Shown piece by piece: positions 9,314 through 17,845 of a stretch of 64,000 nt of DNA. Below the pieces are notes generated by a model that saw only the letters and a program-made list of their open reading frames with translations, did no database searches and was not told the DNA's origin. Numbering within the stretch: the first letter of the stretch is position 1; every line of letters begins with the position of its first letter. The stretch lies in the NCBI RefSeq assembly GCF_030551255.1, contig NZ_CP130630.1, forward strand, positions 930,001 through 994,000, given 5' to 3'. The DNA comes from Streptomyces sp. NL15-2K. Lineage in GTDB: Bacteria > Actinomycetota > Actinomycetes > Streptomycetales > Streptomycetaceae. The position numbers and the translations under genes were made by a program.

Positions 9314-12300
9314 CTACGGGGTGACCGCCAGTGGAGTGGTGCCCACGGTCCTGCTGCCGTCGCCGTACTCGACCAGGCCGAGGTAGGCCTGGCCGGCCTC
9401 GAGGTCGCGCCAGGAGACGGTTGCCTCGGCGGGGTCACCCGCGCTCACCCGCCGCTCGGCCGGGGTGATGGTGGCCGGCCGGTCCGGCTTGGTGTCCTTG
9501 CCGATCAGCCAGGTGTGCAGGGTGTACGTCTGGCTGGTGGCCCCCTTCGGGAGGGCGTACTGGACGACGTACACCTCGTAGGTGCCGGACTCGGTGAGGT
9601 CGACGTGCTCGTCGTTGCCGCTGGTGGGGCTGGAGAGCAGGTTGCCGTCCTTGTCGAGCACCCACAGATCCACGTCGCTGTCCGCGCGGAAGTCGGAGGG
9701 CAGGATCGCGATGCGGGTGAGATCGGTGCCGTCGGGCACGGTGACCTCGGTCCTGGCCACGGCGGCCGGCAGTGGCGACTGCGAGGGGTCGAAGTCGGGG
9801 GCGGTGCCGGTCAAAGTGCCGGTCTTCGCTGTGCCCGTGTACAGGCCGTTCACCGAGGTGGTGAGCGTGCCGTCCCACCCGGCCCGCGCGGTGACGGTGG
9901 CCGAGCCCGCAGCGCCCGTGCCGGTGATCTCAGCCGGCGCGGAGAGGCGGGTGGCACGCAACGCGACCGCGCTGTGCACCTGGTGCGTCCCGTCGCTCAA
10001 GGTGACCCTGCCGAAGGACCAGTCGCCGTAGGCGGCGTCGGTGCGAGTGAAGGTGACCTTGTAGGTGGCCGACCCGCCGGCGGGCACGACCAGCTTCTTC
10101 GGTGAGATCTCGGCCTTGTAGCCGGGCGGCGTCCGCAGCGCGGCGGTGTAGACGCCGGTCCTGCCGGTGATGTCGGTGACCGTGCGGGTGACGGTCTGCT
10201 TGCCGGCGAGGTCGCCCACCGAGATCGTCGGGGCGTTCAGGTCGCTCGCGTCGGTCTTCCTCGCGGTGGCGCAGGCGTCCGCGCCACCGATGGTCACCGG
10301 GTGGTCGCCGACAGCGCACATGTACGACGTCCAGTCGGCGGAGGTGGAGTCGTAGACCAGGCCGGGGTCGTCGGCGGCGTTCGGGACCACGTACCCGGCG
10401 CCGTAGTCGAGCGGTGTGGCCGGTCCGTCGACGTTGGCGCGGCCGATCGGCCTGCCCTTGTCGTCCTCGGTGGTCGCGGTGGTCATCAGCGCGGACTTGA
10501 CCTCCATGGGAGACCAGTCGGGGTGCAGCGACCGCAGCAGCAGGGCCAGCCCGGCCACATGCGGCGCGGACATCGACGTACCGGACATGACGCCCTGCGA
10601 ACCCTTGAACATGCCGCCGGAGCCGCCCGGGACGGTGCCCGCGGTGATGTCCACGCCCGGGGCCGTGATGTCGGGCTTGAGCAGGTCGCCGCCACTCTTG
10701 ACGTCCGGGCCGCCGGAGGAGAATCCGGCCATCCTCGGGGCCTGTTGGCGCTCGGCGAACGCCGCGCCGATCCCGGCGGTGGCGCCACTGCCCGCACTGG
10801 CGGCGTACGCCTTGACCGCCCGGCCCGCGTCGGGGGCGAGGTAGGCGGTCGGGACGGTGTGGGCGTCGACGACCAGGTCGTCGGAGACGCTGGTGTAGTA
10901 CAGGACCGTGCCTGCGCCGCCCGCCGCCTTCACCGCGTCGCTCTTGTCGAGGCGGCCGCTGCCGCCACTCGCGCAGATCACGATCGCGCCCTTGACCTTG
11001 GCCGGGTCGAGGCTGTCCGCCAGGCAGCGCGCGGCGTCGGCCGAGTCCACGCCGCTCTTGGCGGCCTTCGCCCCGTCGACGAGGGGCGCGGACGGTACGG
11101 CGGAGGGGCTGGCGCCGACGCCGGTGTAGGAGGCGCCGTTGCCGAGGGTGATGGTCGTGCGGTAGCCGAGATCGTGCGTGGAGGCGGCCACGGTGGTCAC
11201 CCACGGGACGGTGTTGGAGGTGGTGCCGGGCCCGTCGTTGCCCGCGGAGGTGGAGATGAAGACGCCCGCCTTGGCCGCGTTGAACATGGCCGTGTACTCG
11301 GGAGAGGTGGTCTCCTCACCGTTGCCGGAACCGAACGAGGCGTTGATGACGTCCACGCCGTCGGACACGGCCTTCTCCAGGGCGGCGGCGATGTCCACCG
11401 TTCTGCACGAGCCGTCGAAGCAGACCTTGTACGCCGCGACGCGGGCTGCCGGAGCGATCCCGGATATACGGCCGGATATGGCGGTGTCGGGCACGGTGGC
11501 GGGCACGCCGTAGTTGCCCGCCGCGGTGGTCGCGGTGTGCGTGCCGTGGCTGTCGGCGTCCATCGGGGAGGCCCAGTCGCCCTCGCCGGGGTCGGCGAGG
11601 CCCTTGTTGAAGTACTGGGCACCGATCAGCTTGTTGTTGCAGGTGACCGGCGTGGGGGCGTCGCCGGTCTCACAGCCGCCCTTCCACTTCTTGGCGATGA
11701 TCGAGGCGTCGGGACGGGGTTCCGGGAGGGCCTTGAGCGACGGATTGCCGGGGTCGATTCCGGTGTCGAGGACACCGATGATCGTGCCTGCGCCCGCGTT
11801 CCGCCGGCCGCCGGAGAACTTGGAGTACAGGCCGCCGGGCTTCTGCAGAGCGAGGAAAGCAGCAGTGTCGGCAACGGGCAGGCCGCCGGCGGCGGATGCG
11901 GCCTTCGTCGTACTCGTACTGCTCTTCGCCTTTGGCGTGCCGCTCCGGGCCGTCGTCGCACCGGACACGGCCGCAGTCGTGCCGCTCTTGGCCTCGGTCG
12001 TGGCACCGGCGGCCGTCGCGGTCTCCGCCGTGGCCGTGTCGGCCAGCCGGTGCATCTCGTTGCGGGCCAGCGAGACGACGCCGGGAGTGCGGGCCAGCTC
12101 GTTCGCCTGACGTGCCGTCAGTTTCGCGGCGAATCCGTTCAGCAGAAGCTGGTAACTGTAGAGCGGACGGACGCCGTCCACCGCGTCCAGCACCTTGTCG
12201 CGTTCCCGCTTCAGTCGGCCGGTGTAGTCGCGGACGGCTTCGGTCCGCGTGTTGAGCCTCTCGCCGGCGGCCGGTGCGGTCCTTGAGTAGGTGGCGATGG

Positions 12301-12499
12301 GCTTGTCCTGGAGCTGGACGAGGTAGATACCGGCGGGGTACGTCTGCCGGGCGGGGCCGGTCGGTCGGGCCGACGCCTGGTCGATCGAGGCCGGGGCGGC
12401 CGGGCCGGAGGACAGGATCAGGCCGCCGACGAGCGCCGGGGCCAGCAGGAAGGCAGCTCTGCGGCCGAGGCTGCCTCTGCCGGGTTGGTGCTGGGACAA
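9314..12499 (-). CDS. secreted S8 subtilisin-like serine protease with PA insert
   Basis: A 1061-residue exported protease. The N-terminus has a signal peptide (RRAAFLLAPALVGGLILSS, ending near 32), then an inhibitor-like propeptide (YLVQLQDKP... to about 150) and an Ala/Thr/Ser-rich linker (about 152-203). The catalytic domain shows Asp245 in VLDTGID, His318 in DSHGTHTA, the oxyanion Asn in SAGNDGPG and Ser642 in MSGTSMSAPH. Between His and Ser is a protease-associated insert of the kind seen in large subtilases. The C-terminal 350 residues are beta-rich with a fibronectin-like segment and a pre-peptidase-like module (VDLWVLDKDGNLLSS). Probable role: extracellular protein degradation. It is monocistronic and ends at the shared terminator. 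Confidence 0.93.
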   Translation of the reverse strand: MSQHQPGRGSLGRRAAFLLAPALVGGLILSSGPAAPASIDQASARPTGPARQTYPAGIYLVQLQDKPIATYSRTAPAAGERLNTRTEAVRDYTGRLKRERDKVLDAVDGVRPLYSYQLLLNGFAAKLTARQANELARTPGVVSLARNEMHRLADTATAETATAAGATTEAKSGTTAAVSGATTARSGTPKAKSSTSTTKAASAAGGLPVADTAAFLALQKPGGLYSKFSGGRRNAGAGTIIGVLDTGIDPGNPSLKALPEPRPDASIIAKKWKGGCETGDAPTPVTCNNKLIGAQYFNKGLADPGEGDWASPMDADSHGTHTATTAAGNYGVPATVPDTAISGRISGIAPAARVAAYKVCFDGSCRTVDIAAALEKAVSDGVDVINASFGSGNGEETTSPEYTAMFNAAKAGVFISTSAGNDGPGTTSNTVPWVTTVAASTHDLGYRTTITLGNGASYTGVGASPSAVPSAPLVDGAKAAKSGVDSADAARCLADSLDPAKVKGAIVICASGGSGRLDKSDAVKAAGGAGTVLYYTSVSDDLVVDAHTVPTAYLAPDAGRAVKAYAASAGSGATAGIGAAFAERQQAPRMAGFSSGGPDVKSGGDLLKPDITAPGVDITAGTVPGGSGGMFKGSQGVMSGTSMSAPHVAGLALLLRSLHPDWSPMEVKSALMTTATTEDDKGRPIGRANVDGPATPLDYGAGYVVPNAADDPGLVYDSTSADWTSYMCAVGDHPVTIGGADACATARKTDASDLNAPTISVGDLAGKQTVTRTVTDITGRTGVYTAALRTPPGYKAEISPKKLVVPAGGSATYKVTFTRTDAAYGDWSFGRVTLSDGTHQVHSAVALRATRLSAPAEITGTGAAGSATVTARAGWDGTLTTSVNGLYTGTAKTGTLTGTAPDFDPSQSPLPAAVARTEVTVPDGTDLTRIAILPSDFRADSDVDLWVLDKDGNLLSSPTSGNDEHVDLTESGTYEVYVVQYALPKGATSQTYTLHTWLIGKDTKPDRPATITPAERRVSAGDPAEATVSWRDLEAGQAYLGLVEYGDGSRTVGTTPLAVTP

Positions 12500-12556
12500 G
12501 GTCGTTCCTTCTCGTGCGGAGTGGTCAAATCCCCGAGATCTGGGCCAACTTGATGC

Positions 12557-13477
12557 TCATGGGCGGGAGTTCGCACGACCGGGCCGCTGGGATGTGCCGC
12601 TCTGCGGCAGGACCGCCGCGAAGGTGCTTGCGATCACCTTGTGGCCGAGAGGGTTCGCGTGGGGGTCCCGCATGGTGCAGGCCCAGGTCAGTCGGCAGAT
12701 GGTGGCCACGTTCGCGGGAACCTCGCCGTAGCCGGGCAGGCTGACGGTGCTGACGTCGCCCGAGAGGAAGGCTCCGGACACATCCGCCACGTTGAATCCG
12801 GCGGCGGCGTACACCTGCGATATGGCCGTGTTCGCAGCCTTGATGAGGGACACCGAGCCCTGGGCGGTCTGCTGCCCGGCCTCACCGCGGAGCCATTCCG
12901 CCAGGAACGGGTTGTAGTACGTCGCGCCCGCGTACCGGGTGTTCGGCGTACCCGCCTGGCGCAGGGCGCGCGTGATCCGGGCCAGGTTCGTCGGGATGGC
13001 CTGACCGGCGCGGTTCGCACAGTTCTGCTCGATGGCGCCGGTCGTGTCGTCGGCGCAGGCCAGGATGTCGTTGGCGCCGATGTCGATGGTCACGTAGCTG
13101 ACGTGGCCGCGGTGCTTGGCCAAGGCCTTCACGGCGGCGTCCAGCTGGGACTTGGCGTTCGGGTAGTGGCACGTACCGCCCTCGATCAGCGATGCGGTGG
13201 TCTCCCCGGCGCAGCCGAGGCGGATGTGCTTCAGGCCGGGCTGACGCTGCTTGAGCTGTGCGTAGAGCTGGTCGGTGTAGGCGACGTGGGTGTCTTTGTT
13301 GACGTCCGGCTGGTAGCCGGAGGCAAGTGAGTCACCGATGGAGATGTAGTAGGTGGTGGCGTCCTTGCCGTTCTTCGGTGAGTGCGCGGCGGCCACGCCG
13401 GGCGTGCTCAGTACGACCGCCAAGGCGGCGGCGACGAGTTGGGGGGACTTGCGCGTGGTCGACGCTGTTGTGCTCAT
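12557..13477 (-). CDS. secreted SGNH/GDSL-type hydrolase
   Basis: A 306-residue exported esterase or lipase of the SGNH superfamily. A signal peptide ends after VAAAHS near residue 33. Block I (ISIGDSLASGY) carries the nucleophile Ser50, block III is GANDI, and block V near the C-terminus (DPHANPLGHKV) supplies the catalytic Asp and His. Cysteines occur in pairs along the chain as in disulfide-stabilised Streptomyces SGNH enzymes. It lies 57 bases upstream of the subtilase gene on the same strand; the intervening sequence has no obvious terminator, so co-transcription is possible. Substrate is unknown. Confidence 0.88.
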   Translation of the reverse strand: MSTTASTTRKSPQLVAAALAVVLSTPGVAAAHSPKNGKDATTYYISIGDSLASGYQPDVNKDTHVAYTDQLYAQLKQRQPGLKHIRLGCAGETTASLIEGGTCHYPNAKSQLDAAVKALAKHRGHVSYVTIDIGANDILACADDTTGAIEQNCANRAGQAIPTNLARITRALRQAGTPNTRYAGATYYNPFLAEWLRGEAGQQTAQGSVSLIKAANTAISQVYAAAGFNVADVSGAFLSGDVSTVSLPGYGEVPANVATICRLTWACTMRDPHANPLGHKVIASTFAAVLPQSGTSQRPGRANSRP

Positions 13478-13526
13478 CGGTTACGTGCGCTCTCTTCATT
13501 TTTTGGTGGGGGGTGATTTTCCGGGC

Positions 13527-13812
13527 TCAACGCACCCGGTGGCCCGCGCGGTACACCGCGCGGATGTCTGTGACCGCCGAAACCTCATGGACCGGCGAAC
13601 GGCCGAGTGTGCGGGGGTCGGCGTCCGCGCCGGGGCGCAGCGCACCCATCGTGAGGTTCGGCGGAACCGGTGCCGGCGTCGGTTCCGGCAACGACCCGGG
13701 CGCCCGAGGCGATGACGTTTGCCACGAGGTCCACCATGGCGTCGATGCGGCCGCCACGGATCACGCCGTGCCCTGCTCGAAGCGCCAGCATTTCGCTGCG
13801 CATAACAGTCAT
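13527..13812 (-). pseudogene. frameshifted remnant of an amidohydrolase C-terminal region
   Basis: Reading leftward from an ATG at 13812, one frame gives ANVIASGARVVAGTDAGTG followed by PHD. This is the metal-ligand GTDAG region and the PHG-like turn of imidazolonepropionase-type amidohydrolases. A second frame on the same strand, ending at 13527, gives LRPGADADPRTLG and RAVYRAGHRVR, the family's terminal L.PG.DADL...VYR.G.RV signature. The two halves are in different frames and about 60 family residues between them are missing, so the gene is deleted and frameshifted. It lies downstream of the LysR gene on the same strand. The rest of the 647-base gap 13478-14124 holds only the repeats listed separately. 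Confidence 0.65.
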
Positions 13813-13831
13813 CTCCATGGAACCGCAAAAA

Positions 13832-13858
13832 TGTGGGGAGTTGTGGGGAATTGTGGGG
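13832..13858. repeat. three tandem TGTGGGG decamers
   Basis: TGTGGGGAGT, TGTGGGGAAT and TGTGGGGCGG occur back to back at a 10-base period, about one helical turn, immediately upstream of the amidohydrolase remnant. The spacing is compatible with tandem protein-binding half-sites, or simply with a slippage repeat. Confidence 0.4.
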
Positions 13859-13949
13859 CGGGGGACAAGCTCAGTCGTCGCAGGGCAGGCCGCAGATGGA
13901 TGAGCCATACCGGTCGGGGGGACGACACTGACGACTCGCCATACGCCAA

Positions 13950-14011
13950 TGGCATGCTCGCGAGTCCAACTCTTGCCGTTGACCAGGTGTTTTGGGAATG
14001 AGAGATCACCG
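13950..14011 (-). repeat. left copy of a 62-bp diverged inverted repeat flanking lysR
   Basis: Read on the minus strand, this segment matches 15109-15170 read on the plus strand at 44 of 62 positions without gaps, including ATTC.CAAAA and CCTGGT. It points toward the decayed amidohydrolase. Together with the right copy it brackets the LysR gene. Confidence 0.6.
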
Positions 14012-14124
14012 ATGGCGGGCATAGACGAGATCAATACCGCCGCGCAAGCCATACCCCGAAGCCTTGGCCCGGACCGGCCGAAGCCATGCCCGCGCTGAGC
14101 ATGGGCCTGCCGCTTGATGCCCGA

Positions 14125-15063
14125 TCAGCTGTGCCGTGTGTCGCGGGGTGCGGTCTCTGCCGTACTGGCGGCGACCAGTTGGCCGGCCTCGGCCGCGGTC
14201 TTCCTCAGCCAGATGTGCGCGGGGTCACGTTCGTGCTGGGGGTGCCACCACAGGGATTCCACCAGCCGCCCGGTACCGAACGGCAGCTCGACGACGGCCG
14301 TGCCGCTGCCGACGCGAAACAGGCGGGCGGCGCGTTCGGGGACCACACCCACCCGGTCGGTGCCGGCGATCAGGTACGGCATGGCGAGGAAGTTCTCGAT
14401 GACGATCTCGACCCGCGGTTCGATGCCCTGGACGTGCAGCCCGTGCAGGGGCGAGAAGCCGAACGGCGGGACGTGGTAGGGCAGCACCCAGGGACGTGCG
14501 GCGAGTTCCTCGGGGGTCGGCGGCCCCGAGTTGACGGTGTCGGAGGAGACGACGCACACCCAGCGATCCTCGTACAGATCGATGGCCGGGACGTTCGCCA
14601 ACAGGCCCTGCGCCAGCAGCATGCCGTCAACGGTGCGCAGATGCTCCGGGGCGCGGCGGACGATGTGCGGGGTGTTGTGCTGGAACCGCAGCCGTACCCC
14701 CGGCGCCGCGACGCGCACCAGGGCGGCCAGCGTCCGGCCGAAGGTGGCCAGATGCATGTCCGTCACCACCAGGGTGAACTCGCGCAGCGCGTGGGCGGGG
14801 TCGAAGACGGGGCGGGTCTCGAAGACCCGGTCTGCCGAGCCGAGCGCCTGCGCCGCGTGTGCGGCCAGACGCTCGGCCAGCGGGGTGAGCTCATAGGTGT
14901 TCCCCACTCGGGTGAGCAGTTCGTCGCCGAAGTGGCGGCGCAGCCGGGCCAGCGCGGCGCTCACGGTGGGCTGGCTCAGCCCAAGCCGCTGGGCCGCCCG
15001 CGTCACACTGCGCTCCTGCAACAGGGCGTCCAACGGCACCAGCAGGTTCAGATCCAGACCCAC
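14125..15063 (-). CDS. LysR-family transcriptional regulator
   Basis: A 312-residue regulator. The GTG at 15063 is chosen because a GGAGG sits nine bases upstream and because translation then starts at the usual LysR N-terminus (GLDLNLLVPLDALL). An ATG at 15108 would add 15 unconserved residues. The winged helix-turn-helix reads RSVTRAAQRLGLSQPTVSAA, followed by LARLRRHFGDELLTR. The rest is the periplasmic-binding-protein-like effector domain. It is divergent from the PLP-enzyme gene and convergent in orientation with the amidohydrolase remnant, so both were plausible targets. The effector is unknown. Confidence 0.9.
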   Translation of the reverse strand: MGLDLNLLVPLDALLQERSVTRAAQRLGLSQPTVSAALARLRRHFGDELLTRVGNTYELTPLAERLAAHAAQALGSADRVFETRPVFDPAHALREFTLVVTDMHLATFGRTLAALVRVAAPGVRLRFQHNTPHIVRRAPEHLRTVDGMLLAQGLLANVPAIDLYEDRWVCVVSSDTVNSGPPTPEELAARPWVLPYHVPPFGFSPLHGLHVQGIEPRVEIVIENFLAMPYLIAGTDRVGVVPERAARLFRVGSGTAVVELPFGTGRLVESLWWHPQHERDPAHIWLRKTAAEAGQLVAASTAETAPRDTRHS

Positions 15064-15410
15064 GATGCCAGGCCTCCGCGCAGTATCGCTGTTGTCGACG
15101 GACAGCATAGGCGATCTCGGATTCTCAAAACTCCTGGTGAGCGGCGGGAATTGGGACCACGGGCACACCACGAACGGCTACGCCGCGGCCGAGAGACGAC
15201 AACTGGACGAGCGGTCGTTCTAATGTACTCTAAAGTCATAGCAATGAACCATGAGTGTGCTCCGCTGTTCGACGCGGGCTGCTCTGTCGTCCGCCGTCGG
15301 ACTCCGGCGATCTTTTGTCCGGCCTCGCGGGGCCCGTCGGACGGCAGCAACCGGGCCGCTCCACCCAACGCCGGGCGCACAGATCGCCCACAGTGATTCA
15401 AGGGAGTCCC
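15064..15410. promoter_or_regulatory. lysR / PLP-enzyme divergent intergenic region with right repeat copy (15109-15170)
   Basis: This 347-base gap separates the divergent LysR and PLP-enzyme genes. It contains the right copy of the 62-bp repeat (15109-15170), oriented toward the PLP enzyme, and an A/T-rich patch near 15220-15245. LysR regulators normally bind such divergent regions through T-N11-A dyads. No gene was recognised here. Confidence 0.5.
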
Positions 15411-16640
15411 ATGACGAACCCGAGCACTCCGCCCTCCCGGCCCGACAAGCACGATCCGGCCACGCTCGCCTTCCAGACCCAGGCGGTGCACTGCGGGAAC
15501 CAGGCCGACATCGGCACGGGAGCGATCCGTACACCGATCATCATGGCGAACTCCTACACCCTGCCGGAGGACCCGTTCACGCTCGACCCGGACAACCCTG
15601 ACCTGCTCGTCTACACCCGCGAGTCCGGCGCGAACCAGCTCGGGCTCCAGGCCAAGCTCGCCACCCTGGAGGGAGGCGAGGACGCGGTCGTGCTGGGCAG
15701 CGGCGTAGCGGCCTTGTACGCCGTGTTCTTCACGCACCTACGCGCCGGGGACCACGTCATCGTCTCCGATGTCACCTACAGCGCCGTATGGCGGCTGTTC
15801 GCCGAGCTGCTGCCGGTCAAGTCGGGCATCGAGGCGACGTTCGTAGACGTCACCGATCTTGATGCCGTGCGCGCTGCGATGCGTCCCACCACGCGGATCA
15901 TCCACACCGAGGTCATCGCCAACCCGACCGCCAAGACAGCCGACATCCAGGCCCTGGCCGACATCGCCCATGCGGCAGACGCACTGCTGACCGTGGACTC
16001 CACCTGCACACCTCCACCGCTGTTCCGACCGCTGGGACACGGCGCCGACCTGGTGGTCCATTCCCTGACCAAGTACATCAACGGGCACGGCGACGCGATG
16101 GGCGGAGCAGTCATCGGGACACGGGAACTGGTCCTCCCGATCAAGGCCGAGGCCATGGTCAACGTGGGCGCCGCCATCTCCCCGTTCAACGCATGGCTGA
16201 TCTCACGCGGTTCGATCACGCTGCCCCTTCGCCTGCGCCAGCACCTCGCCGGCGCCCAGCGCGTGGCGGAATTCCTGGACAGTGACCCCCGCGTGCTGCA
16301 CGTCGCCTACCCGGGACTCCCCTCACACCCGCAGCACGAGCTCGCCGAGCGACAGTTCGCCGGGCAGGGCTTCGGCGCACTGATCGCGTTCGCTCTCGAT
16401 GCCGATCACGACACCCGCAATGCCTTCGTCAACAGCCTGCGGCTGATCACCTCCGCAGTGTCCCTGGGCCACGACGAGACCCTCATCGTCTACGAGGACA
16501 CCGCCGCCGGCCGGGCCGCCATGTTCCCCGAGGTATTCCGCACCCACGGCCTGCTGCGCCTGGCGGTGGGACTCGAAGACCCCGAAGACCTCATCGCGGA
16601 CTTGGCCGCAGCCCTGGACACGGCGGTACCCACGCCCTGA
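15411..16640 (+). CDS. Cys/Met-metabolism PLP-dependent enzyme (gamma-lyase/synthase type)
   Basis: A 409-residue enzyme of the trans-sulfuration family (cystathionine gamma-synthase, cystathionine or methionine gamma-lyase). The ATG at 15411 follows AGGGAG and gives the family-like start FQTQAVHCGNQADIGTGAI. Landmarks are YTRESGANQLGLQAKLATLE, the phosphate/ring-binding VLGSGVAALYAVF, and VDSTCTPPPLFRPL where most family members read VDNTF. The PLP lysine is in VHSLTKYINGHGD. The divergent LysR gene is the likely regulator. The precise reaction (lyase or synthase) cannot be settled from sequence alone. Confidence 0.87.
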   Translation: MTNPSTPPSRPDKHDPATLAFQTQAVHCGNQADIGTGAIRTPIIMANSYTLPEDPFTLDPDNPDLLVYTRESGANQLGLQAKLATLEGGEDAVVLGSGVAALYAVFFTHLRAGDHVIVSDVTYSAVWRLFAELLPVKSGIEATFVDVTDLDAVRAAMRPTTRIIHTEVIANPTAKTADIQALADIAHAADALLTVDSTCTPPPLFRPLGHGADLVVHSLTKYINGHGDAMGGAVIGTRELVLPIKAEAMVNVGAAISPFNAWLISRGSITLPLRLRQHLAGAQRVAEFLDSDPRVLHVAYPGLPSHPQHELAERQFAGQGFGALIAFALDADHDTRNAFVNSLRLITSAVSLGHDETLIVYEDTAAGRAAMFPEVFRTHGLLRLAVGLEDPEDLIADLAAALDTAVPTP

Positions 16641-16715
16641 CTCAGGCAGAAAGAAGCCTTTTCCACGCCCCGCAGCCACGACCCGATCGAAACGGACCAC
16701 GCCCGTGCGCGCCGC

Positions 16716-16743
16716 CCCCGCCGGAACTGACCGACCGGCGGGG
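16716..16743. terminator. GC hairpin between convergent genes
   Basis: CCCCGCCGG at 16716-16724 pairs perfectly with CCGGCGGGG at 16735-16743 around a 10-base loop. It sits in the 245-base gap between the PLP-enzyme stop and the convergent reductase stop, the expected place for a shared terminator. Confidence 0.6.
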
Positions 16744-16885
16744 ACCGGGACCGCGGCGCCGCCCCCGACGGCGCCCACCCGCCCGCCGCGCACGCCTCAA
16801 TCCCCACGCCGTCCACCTGATGTCCTCTTCCGGGGTCACCGAACCACCGCGCTTCCCTGTGATCCGGACCGCGACCGACAGCGAC

Positions 16886-17845
16886 TCAGCAGTCGATGGT
16901 GACCCCGGGCCCGGCGATCCGGGACACACAGGCACACATCTGACGGCCCTCTGCCCTCTGCCGGGAGGACAGGAACACGTCACGGTGATCGACGGTCCCG
17001 TCGGTCCCCAGTATCCGGACGCGGCACAGTCCGCATTCGCCGCGCAGACAGTCGTACATGATCTCGACACCGGCCGACTGCAGGGCGTCCAGCATGCTGG
17101 TGCCGACCGGGACTTGGACCGTCACACCGTGGCGTGGCACGGTGACCTGATACGGACGGGCGGGATGGCCGCCGCTCGTCCCGAACGTCTCGAACCGGAG
17201 GTCGGCGGGCGGCCGTCCGTCCTGCTGCCAGGCCTGGCGAACGTCCTTGAGCAGTCCCATCGGCCCGCAGACGTAGAGCACGCCGTTCCGAGGGACCCCG
17301 GCGACCGCCTCGGCGGGGCTCACGCGTCCTCCGTGTGCGGATTCGGCCAGGGTCACCAGGCCGGGGTGAGCGGACTCCAGTTCCGTCGTGAACGCCATGC
17401 GATCGCGTGACCGGCCGGCGTAGATGATCCGGTAGTCGCTGCCACGGGCGCGCAGGGCCCGGGCGAGCCCGAGGACGGGGGTGATACCGATTCCGGCGGC
17501 GAGCAGCACGCTGGGCGCCGCCCCCGGGTTGAGCGGGAACTCGTCGAAGGGGCCCATGACTTCGAGTTCGTCACCCGGTTTCAGCGAGTGCATCCACACG
17601 GATCCACCCCGGCTGTCCTGCTGCCGGCGCACGGCCATGCGCAGAAGACCGTCGTCGTGGCCCAGATCGACGAGGGAGTACGACCGGGTGTCGCTGCCGC
17701 CCGGAAGAGGCACGGTGACGTCCAGATGGCTGCCGGGCGGTGGTGTGGGTGCCGGGTCCGGCAGGCCGAGCGTGATCAGGACGGTGTCCGGCGCCACTTC
17801 GTCGCGGGCCTCGACGGTCGCCACGCGTTTCGTACCGCCGCTCAT
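16886..17845 (-). CDS. VanB-like oxygenase reductase (flavin, NAD and 2Fe-2S domains)
   Basis: A 319-residue single-component electron-transfer protein of the phthalate dioxygenase reductase/VanB type. The flavin site is at DTRSYSLVDLG, the NAD-binding region at AAGIGITPVLGLARAL and VCGPMGL. A C-terminal plant-type [2Fe-2S] domain has ligands in CLRGECGLC and a fourth cysteine near MCACV. Its ATG overlaps the stop of the Rieske oxygenase gene (ATGA), so the two are translationally coupled. It should pass electrons from NADH to that oxygenase. It is the last gene of the padR operon. Confidence 0.9.
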   Translation of the reverse strand: MSGGTKRVATVEARDEVAPDTVLITLGLPDPAPTPPPGSHLDVTVPLPGGSDTRSYSLVDLGHDDGLLRMAVRRQQDSRGGSVWMHSLKPGDELEVMGPFDEFPLNPGAAPSVLLAAGIGITPVLGLARALRARGSDYRIIYAGRSRDRMAFTTELESAHPGLVTLAESAHGGRVSPAEAVAGVPRNGVLYVCGPMGLLKDVRQAWQQDGRPPADLRFETFGTSGGHPARPYQVTVPRHGVTVQVPVGTSMLDALQSAGVEIMYDCLRGECGLCRVRILGTDGTVDHRDVFLSSRQRAEGRQMCACVSRIAGPGVTIDC

